A DNA stretch of 64,000 nucleotides from Curvibacter sp. (lineage in GTDB: Bacteria > Pseudomonadota > Gammaproteobacteria > Burkholderiales > Burkholderiaceae_C): assembly GCA_020248905.1 (NCBI GenBank), contig JADCGR010000016.1:1-64000 (forward strand), written 5' to 3'. Below the pieces are notes generated by a model. The model was not told the origin of the DNA. It worked only from the letters and a program-made list of their open reading frames with translations, and ran no database searches. Both the position numbers and the translations under genes were made by a program. Positions within the stretch are counted from its first letter, which is position 1. Each line of letters begins with the position of its first letter. This document shows, piece after piece, positions 9,885 through 20,761 of the stretch.

Positions 9885-11504
9885 GTGGCCCAGCCTTCCC
9901 ATCACAGTTTTGATGTGCTCATCGTGGGCAGCGGCCTGGCGGGCTTGAGCGCGGCGCTGCACCTGGCGCCCACGTACCGGGTAGCCGTCATCACCAAGCG
10001 CATGCTCAGCGACGGATCGAGTGCCTGGGCCCAGGGCGGCATTGCTGCCGTCATGGGCGAGGGTGACACGCTCGAATCCCACGTGCAGGACACCCTGGTG
10101 GCAGGCGCCGGGCTGTGCGATCCCACCGCCACCCGCTTTGTCGTTGAGCACGCGCCCCAGAGCATCCGCTGGCTTGAAGCACTGGGCGTGCCTTTCTCGC
10201 GCGAAGACGGCCACCTGCACCTCACGCGCGAGGGCGGTCACAGCGAGCGGCGCATCGTGCACGTGACCGATGCCACCGGCGCGGCCGTGCAGGACACGCT
10301 GATGAAGAAGGTGCGGGCCACACCCAACATCACCCTGTTCGAACATCACATGCTGGTGGACCTGATCACCAGCGCCAAGCTGAATGCGCAAGCGGGCGTG
10401 CGCGTCAGCCCGGGCACGCAGCGCTGCCTGGGCCTTTACGCACTGAATGAGGCCACCGATCTGGTCGACACTTTCAGCGCACCACACACCATCCTGGCCA
10501 CGGGTGGCGCGGGCAAGGTCTATCTCTACACCACCAACCCCGACACCGCCACGGGCGACGGCATTGCCGCAGCCTGGCGCGCGGGCTGCCGCGTGGGCAA
10601 TATGGAGTTCATTCAGTTCCATCCCACCTGCCTGTACCACCCGCATGCCAAGTCCTTCCTGATCAGCGAGGCCGTGCGCGGCGAGGGCGGCAGGCTGGTG
10701 TTGCCGCCGCAGGCCGGCGGCACACGGTTCATGCCCGCGCACGACGCGCGCGAGGAGCTGGCCCCGCGCGACGTGGTGGCCCGCGCCATCGACTTCGAGA
10801 TGAAGAAGCGCGGCCTGGACTGCGTGTATCTGGATATCAGCCACCAGCCCAAGGCCTTCCTGCTGGAGCACTTCCCCACCATCTACGCGCGCTGTCTGGA
10901 ACTGGGCATCGACATGGCCACCCAGCCCATTCCCGTGGTGCCGGCGGCGCACTACACCTGTGGCGGCGTGGTGACCGATCTGGACGGGCGTACCGACCTG
11001 CCGGGTCTCTACGCCGTGGGCGAGACGGCCTACACCGGTCTGCACGGCGCCAACCGCCTCGCCAGCAACTCGCTGGTGGAGTGCATGGTCTACGCGCGCG
11101 CCGCCGCCACGGCGATTGCGGCCGCGCGGCCCGCTCCCATGCCGGCGCTGCCCGCCTGGGACGACAGCCGCGTGACCGACGCCGATGAGTCGGTGGTGAT
11201 CTCGCACAACTGGGACGAGCTGCGCCGCTTTATGTGGGACTACGTGGGGATCGTTCGGACCAACAAGCGGCTGGAGCGTGCCGCCCACCGCATCGACCTG
11301 CTGACCTCCGAGATCCAGGAGTTCTATTCCAGCTTTCATGTCACGCGCGACCTGCTGGAGCTGCGCAACCTCGTGCAGGTGGCCGATCTGATCGTGCGTA
11401 GCGCCCGGTCGCGCCACGAGAGCCGCGGCCTGCACTTCAGCCGCGACTACCCCGAGACCGATGCCACGGCCAGACCCACCATCCTGGTGCCGCCGGCGCC
11501 CTGA
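9885..11504 (+). CDS. nadB: L-aspartate oxidase
   Basis: FAD enzyme that oxidises L-aspartate to iminoaspartate, the first step of de novo NAD synthesis, handing the product to NadA. The 539-residue protein has the FAD-binding [13 protein letters not shown] near the N terminus, the [12 protein letters not shown] segment of the succinate dehydrogenase/aspartate oxidase superfamily, the HPTCLYHP active-site region, and [24 protein letters not shown] near the C-terminal FAD site. Translation starts with GTG at 9885. It is followed 22 bp downstream by panD, which also consumes aspartate, and both lie in a cofactor-biosynthesis run. nadA and nadC are not in the window. Confidence 0.96.
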   Translation: MAQPSHHSFDVLIVGSGLAGLSAALHLAPTYRVAVITKRMLSDGSSAWAQGGIAAVMGEGDTLESHVQDTLVAGAGLCDPTATRFVVEHAPQSIRWLEALGVPFSREDGHLHLTREGGHSERRIVHVTDATGAAVQDTLMKKVRATPNITLFEHHMLVDLITSAKLNAQAGVRVSPGTQRCLGLYALNEATDLVDTFSAPHTILATGGAGKVYLYTTNPDTATGDGIAAAWRAGCRVGNMEFIQFHPTCLYHPHAKSFLISEAVRGEGGRLVLPPQAGGTRFMPAHDAREELAPRDVVARAIDFEMKKRGLDCVYLDISHQPKAFLLEHFPTIYARCLELGIDMATQPIPVVPAAHYTCGGVVTDLDGRTDLPGLYAVGETAYTGLHGANRLASNSLVECMVYARAAATAIAAARPAPMPALPAWDDSRVTDADESVVISHNWDELRRFMWDYVGIVRTNKRLERAAHRIDLLTSEIQEFYSSFHVTRDLLELRNLVQVADLIVRSARSRHESRGLHFSRDYPETDATARPTILVPPAP

Positions 11505-11526
11505 CGCCCACCCCTGAAATCCCGCC

Positions 11527-11961
11527 ATGTACCGCACCCTGCTGAAGTCCAAAATCCACCGCGCCACCGTCACCGACTGCGAGCTGCACTACGAGGGCTC
11601 TTGCGCCATCGACGAGAACCTGCTGGAAGCGGCCAACCTGCAGGAGAACGAGCAGGTTCATATCTGGAACATCAACAACGGCGAGCGCTTCATCACCTAT
11701 GCCATCCGGGGTGAACGCGGCTCCGGCATCATCTCGGTCAACGGCTCGGCCGCGCGCCGCGCCGCCGTCGGCGATCTGCTTATCATCGCGGCGTTTGCCC
11801 AGGTGCCGGAAGAAAAGTGCAAGGGCTTTGAGCCGAAACTTGTGTTCGTGGACGCACGCAACCGTATCAAGGAAGAGCGCAGCCATATTCCCATTCAGGC
11901 GGCCCATGACGCTGCCGATAAGGCCGCGCCCGCCGATCACCAGGGCGGCGACAGCGCCTGA
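11527..11961 (+). CDS. panD: Aspartate 1-decarboxylase proenzyme
   Basis: Pyruvoyl-dependent decarboxylase making beta-alanine from aspartate for pantothenate. The self-cleavage site is visible: Tyr22-Glu23-Gly24-Ser25-Cys26, with Ser25 becoming the pyruvoyl group. The conserved start [16 protein letters not shown] and the NGERF and NGSAAR segments are all present. The core ends near residue 118, and about 25 additional charged residues form a poorly conserved tail. Its neighbours bioB, panB and panC form a pantothenate/biotin block; the ketopantoate reductase gene is not here. Confidence 0.97.
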   Translation: MYRTLLKSKIHRATVTDCELHYEGSCAIDENLLEAANLQENEQVHIWNINNGERFITYAIRGERGSGIISVNGSAARRAAVGDLLIIAAFAQVPEEKCKGFEPKLVFVDARNRIKEERSHIPIQAAHDAADKAAPADHQGGDSA

Positions 11962-11979
11962 ACACTGCGAGGAAAGACC

Positions 11980-12975
11980 ATGACCGAACAGACCATCACC
12001 CTGCATCGCAACAAGGCCAGGGCTCGCCGCGCTCATCCCCGCCAGGAGCGCTGGAGCGTGGACGCCATCGAGGCGCTTTTCCAGCTGCCCTTTCCCGAGC
12101 TGCTGTACCGTGCGCAGATCGTGCACCGCGAGCACTTCGATCCAACGAAAGTGGACTTCGCCACGCTCCTGTCGGTCAAGACCGGCGGCTGCCCCGAGAA
12201 CTGCGGCTACTGCCCGCAGGCCGCCGAGTTCGACACCGGCGTGCAGGCCACCAAGCTGATGGAGCTTGAAGAAGTGCTGTTTGCCGCCAAGCGCGCCAAG
12301 GACGCGGGTGCCACGCGCTTTTGCATGGGCGCTGCCTGGCGCGCGCCCAAGGACCGCGATATCGAGAAGGTCGCCGAGCTCGTGCGCGGGGTGAAGGCCC
12401 TGGGCATGGAAACGTGCGCCACGCTGGGCATGCTGGAGGACGGCCATGCCGAGCAGCTACGCGATGCAGGCCTCGATTACTACAACCACAACCTGGACAC
12501 CGCGCCCGATTTCTACGGCGACATCGTCTCCACACGCGACTATCAGGACCGCCTGGACACGCTGGCGCGCGTACGCCACGCTGGTGTCAAGGTGTGCTCG
12601 GGCGGCATCGTGGGCATGGGTGAGACCGTGCGCCACCGCGCCGGCCTGATCGCAGAGCTGGCCAACCTCGATCCCTACCCCGAGTCGGTGCCTATCAACA
12701 ACCTCGTGCGCGTCGCTGGCACGCCGCTGGCAAACCAGTCGCCGATCGATCTCTTCGATTTCGTGCGCACCATCGCCGTGGCCCGCATCACCATGCCCAA
12801 GGCACGCGTGCGCCTCTCAGCCGGACGCCAGCAGATGGGCGACGGCATTCAGGCCCTGTGCTTCATGGCGGGCGCGAACTCCATCTTCTATGGCGACAAG
12901 CTGCTGACCACGGGCAACCCGGACACCGAAGCCGATCTACAGCTCATGCAGCGCCTGGGGATGAGCCCGACCTAG
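11980..12975 (+). CDS. bioB: Biotin synthase
   Basis: Radical SAM enzyme that inserts sulfur into dethiobiotin. The 331-residue product has the radical-SAM triad CPENCGYC (Cys71, Cys75, Cys78) followed by PQAAEF, the MCxG-like segment [20 protein letters not shown], and the [20 protein letters not shown] region near the auxiliary [2Fe-2S] site. Start ATG 11980 follows an aggaaag ribosome site. bioB sits inside the pantothenate genes (18 bp after panD), so biotin and CoA precursor synthesis may be coexpressed here. Other bio genes are not in the window. Confidence 0.97.
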   Translation: MTEQTITLHRNKARARRAHPRQERWSVDAIEALFQLPFPELLYRAQIVHREHFDPTKVDFATLLSVKTGGCPENCGYCPQAAEFDTGVQATKLMELEEVLFAAKRAKDAGATRFCMGAAWRAPKDRDIEKVAELVRGVKALGMETCATLGMLEDGHAEQLRDAGLDYYNHNLDTAPDFYGDIVSTRDYQDRLDTLARVRHAGVKVCSGGIVGMGETVRHRAGLIAELANLDPYPESVPINNLVRVAGTPLANQSPIDLFDFVRTIAVARITMPKARVRLSAGRQQMGDGIQALCFMAGANSIFYGDKLLTTGNPDTEADLQLMQRLGMSPT

Positions 12976-12984
12976 CAGCAGCCG

Positions 12985-13005
12985 GGCAAGACCTGAGGTC
13001 TTGCC
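12985..13005. promoter_or_regulatory. Perfect hairpin between bioB and panB
   Basis: ggcaagacct is followed after one base by its exact reverse complement aggtcttgcc, ten nt after the bioB stop and 38 nt before the panB GTG. Only gtt follows, so this is at best a weak terminator. It could instead attenuate or stabilise mRNA between the two genes. Confidence 0.4.
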
Positions 13006-13043
13006 GTTACCGGCGGCGTCATCCAAGAGCAAAGGAGACTACC

Positions 13044-13919
13044 GTGACGCAACAAAATGGCGCTTCCCCTTACGGCACCCTGCCCCCGGCCTCAGCGCCA
13101 GCCACGCGCAAGCCCGTCAGCCTGCCGCGCCTGCAGGAGATGCACGCACGCGGCGAGAAGATCACCATGCTCACCGCCTACGACGCGACCTTCGCCGCCG
13201 TGGCCGACGCCGCTGGCGTGGAATGCATCTTGATCGGCGACTCGCTGGGCATGGTCTGCCAGGGCCTCTCCAGCACCGTAGGCGTGACGCTGGAGACCAT
13301 GCGCTACCACGTGGAGAGCGTCACGCGCGGCGTGCGTCGCGTGCAGGGCACGGCCTGGATCATCGGAGACATGCCCTATGGCACCTTCCATGAATCGAAG
13401 GAACAGGCTTTCCGGAACGCTGCGGTACTCATGCAGGCCGGCGCCCACATGGTAAAAATTGAAGGCGGCGGCTGGACGGCCGAGACCGTGCGCTTCCTGG
13501 TGGAGCGCGGCATCCCGGTCTGCGCGCACCTGGGCCTCACGCCGCAAACGGTACACGCCCTGGGCGGCTACCGCGTGCAGGGCCGCGGCGACGAAGCCGC
13601 CGCCACGCTCAAGCGCCACGCCGTCGAGCTGCAGGACGCTGGGGCCAGCTTGCTGGTGCTGGAGATGGTGCCCGCCGCCCTCTCGGCCGAGATCACGCAG
13701 GCGCTGCCGCGCTGCGCCACCATTGGCATCGGTGCGGGCGTGGACTGTGCGGGCCAGGTGCTGGTGCTGCACGACATGCTGGGCGTGAACCTGGGCAAGA
13801 ATCCGAAGTTCGTGCACAACTTCATGGCGGAGGCCGGGAGCGTGCGCGGCGCGATGGAGGCGTATGTGAAGGCGGTGAAGGACGGCCGCTTCCCGGTGAA
13901 CGCGCAACACGCTTGGTAG
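13044..13919 (+). CDS. panB: 3-methyl-2-oxobutanoate hydroxymethyltransferase
   Basis: Transfers a hydroxymethyl group from methylene-tetrahydrofolate to 2-oxoisovalerate, giving ketopantoate. The product has the PanB core: [13 protein letters not shown], the metal-binding Asp in [29 protein letters not shown] and GIGAG. I place the start at the GTG at 13044 because a strong aaaggag site lies nine nt upstream and this gives 291 residues; a longer in-frame reading from 12858 would overlap bioB by 118 bp. It is separated from panC by an intergenic GC repeat. Confidence 0.95.
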   Translation: MTQQNGASPYGTLPPASAPATRKPVSLPRLQEMHARGEKITMLTAYDATFAAVADAAGVECILIGDSLGMVCQGLSSTVGVTLETMRYHVESVTRGVRRVQGTAWIIGDMPYGTFHESKEQAFRNAAVLMQAGAHMVKIEGGGWTAETVRFLVERGIPVCAHLGLTPQTVHALGGYRVQGRGDEAAATLKRHAVELQDAGASLLVLEMVPAALSAEITQALPRCATIGIGAGVDCAGQVLVLHDMLGVNLGKNPKFVHNFMAEAGSVRGAMEAYVKAVKDGRFPVNAQHAW

Positions 13920-14873
<954 letters not shown>

Positions 14874-14900
14874 TTCGAACGTTGACCGCCGCGACAGCGC

Positions 14901-15380
14901 CTAGCGCCCCGGTAGCGGCAGCGCCGTCTTGTAGCGCACCTGCTTGAGCGCAAAGCTGGAGCGGATCTTCTCCACCCCGGCGATGGGCGTGAGCTGTTCG
15001 AGGATGAATTTCTCCAGCGCCGCGATGTCGGGCACCGCCACGCGGATCAGGTAGTCGGAGTCGCCCGTCATCAGGTAGCACTCCATCACCTCGTCGTGCT
15101 CGGCGATGCGCTGCTCGAAGGCGGCCAGCGCCTCCTTGCTCTGGGTCTTGAGGCTGATGTTGATGAACACATTGAGGCCCAGCCCCACGGCGGCCGGGTC
15201 CACCAGCGCCACGTAGCGCCGGATCACGCCCGCCGCCTCGAGCGCCTTCACGCGCGCCAGGCAAGGCGAAGGCGAGAGGTGCACGCGCCGCGCCAGTTCC
15301 ACATTGGACAGGCCACCGTCGGCCTGCAATTCGTCCAGGATGCGCAAATCCACTTTATCCAGCTTCATATGCCGCTTCAT
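14901..15380 (-). CDS. Lrp/AsnC-family transcriptional regulator
   Basis: A 159-residue regulator with an N-terminal winged HTH ([27 protein letters not shown], then [18 protein letters not shown]) and a C-terminal RAM/AsnC ligand-binding domain ([18 protein letters not shown]). It is divergent from the pyruvate dehydrogenase E1 paralogue at 15473, and the AT-rich gap contains an Lrp-like palindrome. This arrangement suggests it controls that gene and perhaps itself in response to an amino acid. The layout resembles the mdeR-mdeB pair of Pseudomonas putida, but no methionine gamma-lyase gene is nearby. Confidence 0.92.
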   Translation of the reverse strand: MKRHMKLDKVDLRILDELQADGGLSNVELARRVHLSPSPCLARVKALEAAGVIRRYVALVDPAAVGLGLNVFINISLKTQSKEALAAFEQRIAEHDEVMECYLMTGDSDYLIRVAVPDIAALEKFILEQLTPIAGVEKIRSSFALKQVRYKTALPLPGR

Positions 15381-15390
15381 ATTTCATCAT

Positions 15391-15405
15391 CAGCATTTTA
15401 TGCTT
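15391..15405. promoter_or_regulatory. Lrp-like operator between the Lrp regulator and the E1 gene
   Basis: agcat-ttt-atgct (15392-15404) is a perfect dyad in an AT-rich 92-bp divergent gap. The 15-mer from 15391 agrees with the E. coli Lrp consensus YAGHAWATTWTDCTR at 13 positions by eye. It lies just upstream of the regulator's start and 68 bp upstream of the E1 start. The assignment is inferred. Confidence 0.5.
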
Positions 15406-15472
15406 GCAAAAATGGTTGAGGCATGAATTTCAGCAACAAATTCTCCCGCCGCCGACATACAGTGCGTGCATC

Positions 15473-18121
15473 ATGAATGCACCGCTGCCCTCCTCACTGC
15501 TGCTCGGCTCCGACGCCGGGCGTGACCTCGACCCCCAGGAAACCGCCGAATGGCGTGAAGCCTTGCTGGCCGTGCTGGCCAGCCAAGGGCCGCAGCGCGC
15601 GGGCTTCCTGCTTGACGAACTGGTGCGCCTGGCCCGCCACCAGGGCGCGGACTGGCAGCCGGAGCTGGTGACACCTTATGTGAACACGGTGGGCGTGGAG
15701 CAGCAGCCTGTCTTCCCGGGCGACCTGGCCATCGAGGAAAAGCTCGCGTCCATCATGCGCTGGAACGCGCTGGCCATGGTGGTGCGCGCCAACCAGGCCT
15801 ATGGTGAACTCGGCGGGCACATCGCCAGCTATGCCAGCGCGGCCGATCTCTTCGAAGTCGGCTTCAACCATTTCTTCCGCGCGCGCGCGGCCGAGCATGC
15901 GGGTGACCTCGTCTTCTTTCAGCCGCACAGCGCACCCGGCGTCTACGCACGCGCCTTCCTCGAAGGCCGCCTGAGCGAGCACGACCTGCAGCACTACCGC
16001 CAGGAGATCGGCGCCATCGCGCACGGTGCGCGAGGGCTGTCAAGCTACCCGCACCCCTGGCTGATGCCGGACTTCTGGCAGTTCCCCACGGGCTCCATGG
16101 GCCTGGGCCCGATCAGCTCGATCTACCACGCGCGCTTCATGCGCTACCTCACGCACCGCAACTTGCTCGACTGCGGCGGACGGAAAGTGTGGGGTGTGTT
16201 CGGCGATGGCGAGATGGACGAGCCCGAGTCCATGAGCGCGCTCACGCTGGCCTCGCGCGAGAAGCTGGACAACCTGGTCTGGGTGGTCAACTGCAACCTG
16301 CAGCGCCTGGATGGCCCCGTGCGCGGCAACGGCCGCATCGTCGACGAGCTGGAGAAGCTCTTCGCCGGCGCGGGCTGGAATGTCGTCAAGCTGCTCTGGG
16401 GCAGCGACTGGGACGGCCTCTTTGCGCGCGACCACAACGGCGCGCTGCTGCGCGCGCTCAGCGCCACGGTCGACGGACAGATGCAGACTTTCGCTGCCAA
16501 GGACGGCCGCTTCAACCGCGACACCTTCTTCGGCCAGAACGAGGCCCTCGCGCGCCTCGCCCAGGGCATGACCGACGAGCAGATCGACCGCCTCAAGCGC
16601 GGCGGCCACGACCTGGTGAAGATCTACGCGGCCTATACGGCTGCCGCCAACCACCGAGGCCAGCCCACCGTCGTCCTCGCCCACACCAAGAAGGGCTACG
16701 GCATGGGCGCCTCGGGCCAGGGCAAGATGACCACGCACAGCCAGAAGAAGCTCGTGGAAGAAGACCTGATCGCCTTCCGCAATCGATTCAACCTGCCCAT
16801 CTCCGACCAGCAGGCGCGCGACCTCAGCTTCTACAAACCGGCCGAAGACAGCCCCGAGTTGAATTACCTGAAGGCCCGCCGCCAGGCCCTGGGTGGCTAC
16901 CTGCCGCAGCGGCACACCGAATGTGCCATCGTGCCCACGCCCGCGCTGGACAGCTACGCCGGCTTTGCGCTGCAGGCCGGGGGTAAGGAGATGAGCACCA
17001 CCATGGCCTTCGTGCGCCTGCTGGGCGCGCTGCTCAAGGACGCCATGCTCGGCCCGCGCGTGGTGCCCATCGTGGCCGACGAGGCCCGCACCTTCGGCAT
17101 GGCCAACCTCTTCAAGCAGGTGGGCATCTACTCCAGCGTGGGACAGTGCTACGCGCCCGAGGACATTGGCTCGGTGCTGAGCTACCGCGAGGCGCTGGAC
17201 GGCCAGATCCTGGAAGAAGGCATCTCGGAAGCCGGCGCCATCGCCAGTTGGACCGCCGCCGCCACCAGCTACAGCGTGCATCGGCTGGCCATGCTGCCCT
17301 TCTACATCTACTACTCCATGTTCGGCTTCCAGCGCGTGGGCGACGCCATCTGGGCCGCCGCCGACCAGCGCGCGCGGGGCTTCCTGCTGGGCGCCACCTC
17401 GGGCCGCACCACGCTGGGTGGTGAAGGCCTGCAGCACCAGGACGGCTCCAGCCACCTCGTGGCCGCGACCATCCCCAACTGCAAAGCCTACGACCCGGCG
17501 TTTGCCGGCGAGCTGGCCGTCATCGTCGACCAGGGCATGCGCGAGATGATGGTCGAGCAGCGCGACGTCTTCTACTACGTCACGCTGATGAACGAGAGCT
17601 ACGCCCAGCCCAACCTGCCGGCCGACGCCGCCGCCGGCGTGATCCGCGGCTGCTACCACTACGCGCGCTATCCGGCCGAAGCGAAGACCGACGCGCCGGC
17701 CGTGACGCTGCTGGGCTCTGGGGCTATCCTCACCGAAGTCATCAAGTCCGCGCAGCAGCTGGCCGCGCAAGGCGTGAGCGCCGACGTCTACAGCGTCACG
17801 AGCTGGAGCGAGCTTGCGCGTGACGGTGCAGCCTGCGAAGCGCGCCTGCTGGAGGGTAAAAACGCGTCCCTGCCCTTCATCGCGCACCAGCTTCAGGGCA
17901 GCTGCGGCCCCATCATCGCCGCCAGCGACTACGTGCGCGCCGTGCCCGAGAGCGTGCGTGCCCACCTGCCCGCAGGCCGCCCCTACTACACCCTGGGCAC
18001 CGACGGCTTCGGCCGCAGCGACACGCGCGTCGCCCTGCGCCAGTTCTTCGGCGTGGACGCGGGCCACATCGCCACGACGGCGCTGCGTGCACTGGAACTG
18101 CAGGGGACGAACCGGCGCTGA
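15473..18121 (+). CDS. Homodimeric pyruvate (2-oxoacid) dehydrogenase E1 component, AceE/MdeB-type
   Basis: Thiamine-diphosphate E1 that decarboxylates a 2-oxoacid and passes the acyl group to a lipoyl E2. The 882-residue size and order match AceE: N-terminal region with NTVGVEQQPVFPGDLAIEEK, the TPP motif GDGEMDEPES (from Gly244) ending in VVNCNLQRLDGPVRGN, THTKKGYGMG-like AHTKKGYGMG, and a C-terminal transketolase domain with EDIGSVLSYREA. I start at ATG 15473, because the extra 23 residues from an upstream ATG are not E1-like and would cover the operator. No E2 or E3 gene is adjacent, so it is probably a dedicated second E1, possibly for 2-oxobutyrate or alanine-derived pyruvate. Confidence 0.92.
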   Translation: MNAPLPSSLLLGSDAGRDLDPQETAEWREALLAVLASQGPQRAGFLLDELVRLARHQGADWQPELVTPYVNTVGVEQQPVFPGDLAIEEKLASIMRWNALAMVVRANQAYGELGGHIASYASAADLFEVGFNHFFRARAAEHAGDLVFFQPHSAPGVYARAFLEGRLSEHDLQHYRQEIGAIAHGARGLSSYPHPWLMPDFWQFPTGSMGLGPISSIYHARFMRYLTHRNLLDCGGRKVWGVFGDGEMDEPESMSALTLASREKLDNLVWVVNCNLQRLDGPVRGNGRIVDELEKLFAGAGWNVVKLLWGSDWDGLFARDHNGALLRALSATVDGQMQTFAAKDGRFNRDTFFGQNEALARLAQGMTDEQIDRLKRGGHDLVKIYAAYTAAANHRGQPTVVLAHTKKGYGMGASGQGKMTTHSQKKLVEEDLIAFRNRFNLPISDQQARDLSFYKPAEDSPELNYLKARRQALGGYLPQRHTECAIVPTPALDSYAGFALQAGGKEMSTTMAFVRLLGALLKDAMLGPRVVPIVADEARTFGMANLFKQVGIYSSVGQCYAPEDIGSVLSYREALDGQILEEGISEAGAIASWTAAATSYSVHRLAMLPFYIYYSMFGFQRVGDAIWAAADQRARGFLLGATSGRTTLGGEGLQHQDGSSHLVAATIPNCKAYDPAFAGELAVIVDQGMREMMVEQRDVFYYVTLMNESYAQPNLPADAAAGVIRGCYHYARYPAEAKTDAPAVTLLGSGAILTEVIKSAQQLAAQGVSADVYSVTSWSELARDGAACEARLLEGKNASLPFIAHQLQGSCGPIIAASDYVRAVPESVRAHLPAGRPYYTLGTDGFGRSDTRVALRQFFGVDAGHIATTALRALELQGTNRR

Positions 18122-18128
18122 GGCCGGC

Positions 18129-18147
18129 ACGCCACGTCAGGTGGCGT
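18129..18147. terminator. Hairpin between the convergent E1 and SnoaL-like genes
   Basis: acgccac and gtggcgt form a 7-bp stem with a 5-nt loop, starting 8 nt after the E1 stop and including the stop codon of the converging small gene. It may act in both directions. There is no clear T-tract. Confidence 0.4.
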
Positions 18148-18493
18148 AATGCGCGGCGGCGCGCGTCACCCGGCCTGCGGCGTTGAACTCGAACACCTCG
18201 GCCGCCATGCCGCGCGCGCCGCGGTAGTACAGCACCGCGCTGTTCACACCGACCAGTGTGTCGACCAACTCGAAACGCAGAGTGGGCATGCGCTCCAGCG
18301 CCTTGTGCCAGTACGCCTCCACGGCCTGCTTGCCCTTGAGCGTGCCCGAGGGTACGCTGAAAAGCTGCGCAATGTAGGGCGAGGACATCTCGAAGTCGTC
18401 CGCGTAATGCGCCAGGATGCGCGGCAGGTCGTGAGCGTTCCACGCGGCGATCCACTGCGCCGCAAAGTGGTCAACGAACGGCTTGTCCAGCAT
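18137..18493 (-). CDS. SnoaL-like/NTF2-fold small protein
   Basis: A 118-residue protein of the NTF2-like superfamily: WIAAWNAHDLPRILAHYADD, then a middle strand region and RFELVDTLVGVNSAVLYYRG, ending in AAGRVTRAAAHYA. These patterns match SnoaL-like proteins, which include isomerases, cyclases and ligand-binding modules, so no reaction can be assigned. I chose the ATG at 18493 because aaggag precedes it; an upstream in-frame start at 18595 would run into the alanine dehydrogenase start. It is divergent from ald with a 73-bp gap and may share a regulatory region. Confidence 0.8.
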   Translation of the reverse strand: MLDKPFVDHFAAQWIAAWNAHDLPRILAHYADDFEMSSPYIAQLFSVPSGTLKGKQAVEAYWHKALERMPTLRFELVDTLVGVNSAVLYYRGARGMAAEVFEFNAAGRVTRAAAHYAT

Positions 18494-18566
18494 GGGTTCT
18501 CCTTGATCGGCAGGCTTGCGCGATTGCTGCGCTGCGGTTACATAGTAGCCCAGGAGGCAGTAATCC

Positions 18567-19682
18567 ATGCACATCGGCGTTCCGAAAGAGATCAAGGTTC
18601 ACGAATACCGTGTCGGCCTCACCCCGGCCAGCGTGCGCGAGCTATGCGCGCACGGCCACACGGTGTTGGTGCAGACCGGCGCCGGCGCGGCCATTGGACT
18701 TTCCGATGTGGACTATCAGCAGGCCGGCGCCACCCTGCTGCCCGATGCGGCAAGCGTGTTTGCGCAGGCCGAGATGATTGTCAAAGTCAAGGAGCCGCAG
18801 GCCAGCGAGCTCGCCTGGCTGCGCCCGGGGCAGATCCTCTACACCTATCTCCACCTCGCACCGGACGCAACGCTCACCGCCGCGCTCATCGAGACCGGGG
18901 CCATTTGCATCGCCTACGAAACCATCACCGGTCCCGGCCACACGCTACCGCTGCTCGCGCCCATGAGTGCGGTGGCCGGGCGCATGGCGGTGCAGGTCGG
19001 CGCGCACCAATTGGAGCAATCGCAAGGCGGGCGCGGTGTGCTGCTGGGCGGCGTGCCGGGGGTCCCCGCCGCCCATGTCACCGTGCTCGGCGCGGGCACA
19101 GTGGGCGCCCATGCGGTGCAGATCGCCGTGGGCATGGGCGCGCGCGTGACCGTACTCAACCGCGGCGTGGACAAGCTGCGCGCACTCGATGCCCTCTACG
19201 GCAACCGCGTCCAGACCCTGCTGGCCACGGCGCAGAACATCGAACAGACCGTACTGGAGGCCGACCTGGTCATTGGCAGCGCGCTGGTGGCCGGCGCTGC
19301 CGCGCCCAAGCTCGTGAGCCGCGCGTTGGTGTCGCGCATGCAGGCGGGCGCCGTCCTCGTAGACGTGGCCATCGACCAGGGGGGCTGCTTCGAAACTTCG
19401 CATCACACTACCCATGCCGAGCCAACCTATGTGGTGGACGGCGTGGTGCATTACTGCGTGGCCAACATGCCGGGCAATGTGCCGCGCACTTCCACCTTTG
19501 CGCTGAATAACGCCACGCTGCCGCACGCGCTGGCGCTGGCTGGCAAGGGCTGGCGCCAGGCCCTGCAGGACGACGCCCATCTGAGCCAGGGCCTGAACGT
19601 GGCGCTGGGCCGCGTCACGCACCCGGCCGTGGCCCAGGCCCTGGGCCTGCCCTGCGTGGCATTCGATCAGTTACCGGGCTGA
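18567..19682 (+). CDS. ald: Alanine dehydrogenase
   Basis: NAD-dependent interconversion of L-alanine and pyruvate plus ammonia. The 371-residue product begins with the family start [20 protein letters not shown] and contains [13 protein letters not shown], the GAHQLE segment, the Rossmann motif [10 protein letters not shown] and the C-terminal [27 protein letters not shown]. An aggaggca ribosome site lies before the ATG. Near the Lrp-type regulator and an E1 that could use pyruvate, it suggests an alanine catabolic module. Its stop overlaps the converging methyltransferase gene by 16 bp. Confidence 0.96.
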   Translation: MHIGVPKEIKVHEYRVGLTPASVRELCAHGHTVLVQTGAGAAIGLSDVDYQQAGATLLPDAASVFAQAEMIVKVKEPQASELAWLRPGQILYTYLHLAPDATLTAALIETGAICIAYETITGPGHTLPLLAPMSAVAGRMAVQVGAHQLEQSQGGRGVLLGGVPGVPAAHVTVLGAGTVGAHAVQIAVGMGARVTVLNRGVDKLRALDALYGNRVQTLLATAQNIEQTVLEADLVIGSALVAGAAAPKLVSRALVSRMQAGAVLVDVAIDQGGCFETSHHTTHAEPTYVVDGVVHYCVANMPGNVPRTSTFALNNATLPHALALAGKGWRQALQDDAHLSQGLNVALGRVTHPAVAQALGLPCVAFDQLPG

Positions 19683-20380
19683 GGCCACTGCGGCTGGAGG
19701 CGCTCCTCCAGCGGCTGGGCTGGCCTGCGCCCGGGCCAGGTTCCGTGCGCCACGAAGATGGTGCCCATAACCAGGGCGTCCACTTCCAGTTGCGCGCCGC
19801 GTTGGCTGAGCGGCAGCCAGGGCGAGCGCAGCCCGTCGTAGTGCGTGACCGACTGCGCCATGTAGAAGCCCACCAGCGCGTTCCAGGGCGCCAGCGCCGG
19901 GGCCGTCCACTTGAGGCCTGTAGCCACGATGCGTGCGCCGGGGCGCAGGTGGCGCAGCAAATGGTCCACGGCCTGCGGGCTTTGCAGGATGTCGTGCGTG
20001 AAGTGCAGCAACGCGGCGTCGGCCTTGCGCGGCAGCAGGGCTTCTTCGGCGGCGGCGCACTGCAGCGCCACGTTGTCCCAACCCGCGCGCTCGCAGCGCA
20101 GGCGGGCTAGCGCCAGCATCTCGGGGCTCTGGTCCACCGCCACCACGCGCCCGCTGGGGCCCACGGCCTCACGTAGCAGGGGAAAGCTCATTCCCGTGCC
20201 GCAGCCGAGGTCCAGCACGCACTGGCCCGGACGCAGCGCCAGGTGATTGATCGCCATACGGCGAATGAACTCATACGGCGCAAGCTGCAGCTCGTAGCCG
20301 CTGGCGCGCCAGCTGTACATGGCACAGGCCGCCGTATGGCTGTCGTGCCGCAGCTTTTGCGGCGGGTCTTCTTTGCGCAT
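19667..20380 (-). CDS. Class I SAM-dependent methyltransferase
   Basis: A 237-residue methyltransferase with motif I VLDLGCGTG (about residues 56-64), the acidic motif II VVAVDQSPEML, and LLHFTHDILQSPQAV in the motif IV region, as in the UbiE/Methyltransf_11 group. The acceptor cannot be identified. A gaggagacctcc ribosome site supports the ATG at 20380. The 3' end overlaps ald tail to tail by 16 bp. Confidence 0.85.
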   Translation of the reverse strand: MRKEDPPQKLRHDSHTAACAMYSWRASGYELQLAPYEFIRRMAINHLALRPGQCVLDLGCGTGMSFPLLREAVGPSGRVVAVDQSPEMLALARLRCERAGWDNVALQCAAAEEALLPRKADAALLHFTHDILQSPQAVDHLLRHLRPGARIVATGLKWTAPALAPWNALVGFYMAQSVTHYDGLRSPWLPLSQRGAQLEVDALVMGTIFVAHGTWPGRRPAQPLEERLQPQWPQPGN

Positions 20381-20549
20381 GGAGGTCTCCTCGGAGTGGG
20401 CACTGGCCGGCTGCTTTAGCCAGTGTCTGTATCGAAGAGCGTACTCCGCCTGCCCCCGGATCGCCAGCCTTGCCGAGTGCCACGCAGGGGCTCTGTGTTT
20501 GCGGCTAATTCATGAACTCGCGCACCGGCATCAGCGCAGCCGCTGGGTC

Positions 20550-20745
20550 TTACGCGTGCGACACATGGCCCAGGGGATTGACCATCATCAGCCGCGATCC
20601 TGCGATGCCGGCTGCCAAGCGCTGTGCGTAGGCCGTCGGGAGATCGGACGCCCAGAACCAGACGACCAAGGCGCCCAACGGCGGCACCGTCGCGCGGAGC
20701 ATGCCCGAGAGGGTATGCAGCAGGGTCTTTATGGTCCGGACCACA
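20550..20745 (-). pseudogene. C-terminal remnant of an alpha/beta hydrolase gene
   Basis: The minus-strand frame ending with TAA at 20550 reads TLSGMLRATVPPLGALVVWFW and then AYAQRLAAGIAGSRLMMVNP-LGHVSHA. This matches the end of alpha/beta hydrolases, where a beta strand (LVVWG), a helix with AxxLAxxIPGA and a final catalytic His in GH occur. The Gly/Asp after the strand is missing and no upstream nucleophile elbow is present. It is probably dead. The surrounding 20381-20760 shows nothing else. Confidence 0.4.
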
Positions 20746-20761
20746 AGGGACCGGAGCGCGA

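Noticed and set aside
12858..13919. Longer panB reading of 353 residues
   Set aside because: The extra 62 residues overlap bioB, are not PanB-like, and a strong ribosome site precedes the GTG at 13044.
16040..18130. 696-codon open frame antisense to the E1 gene
   Set aside because: Same GC-shadow effect; E1 motifs are intact on the plus strand.
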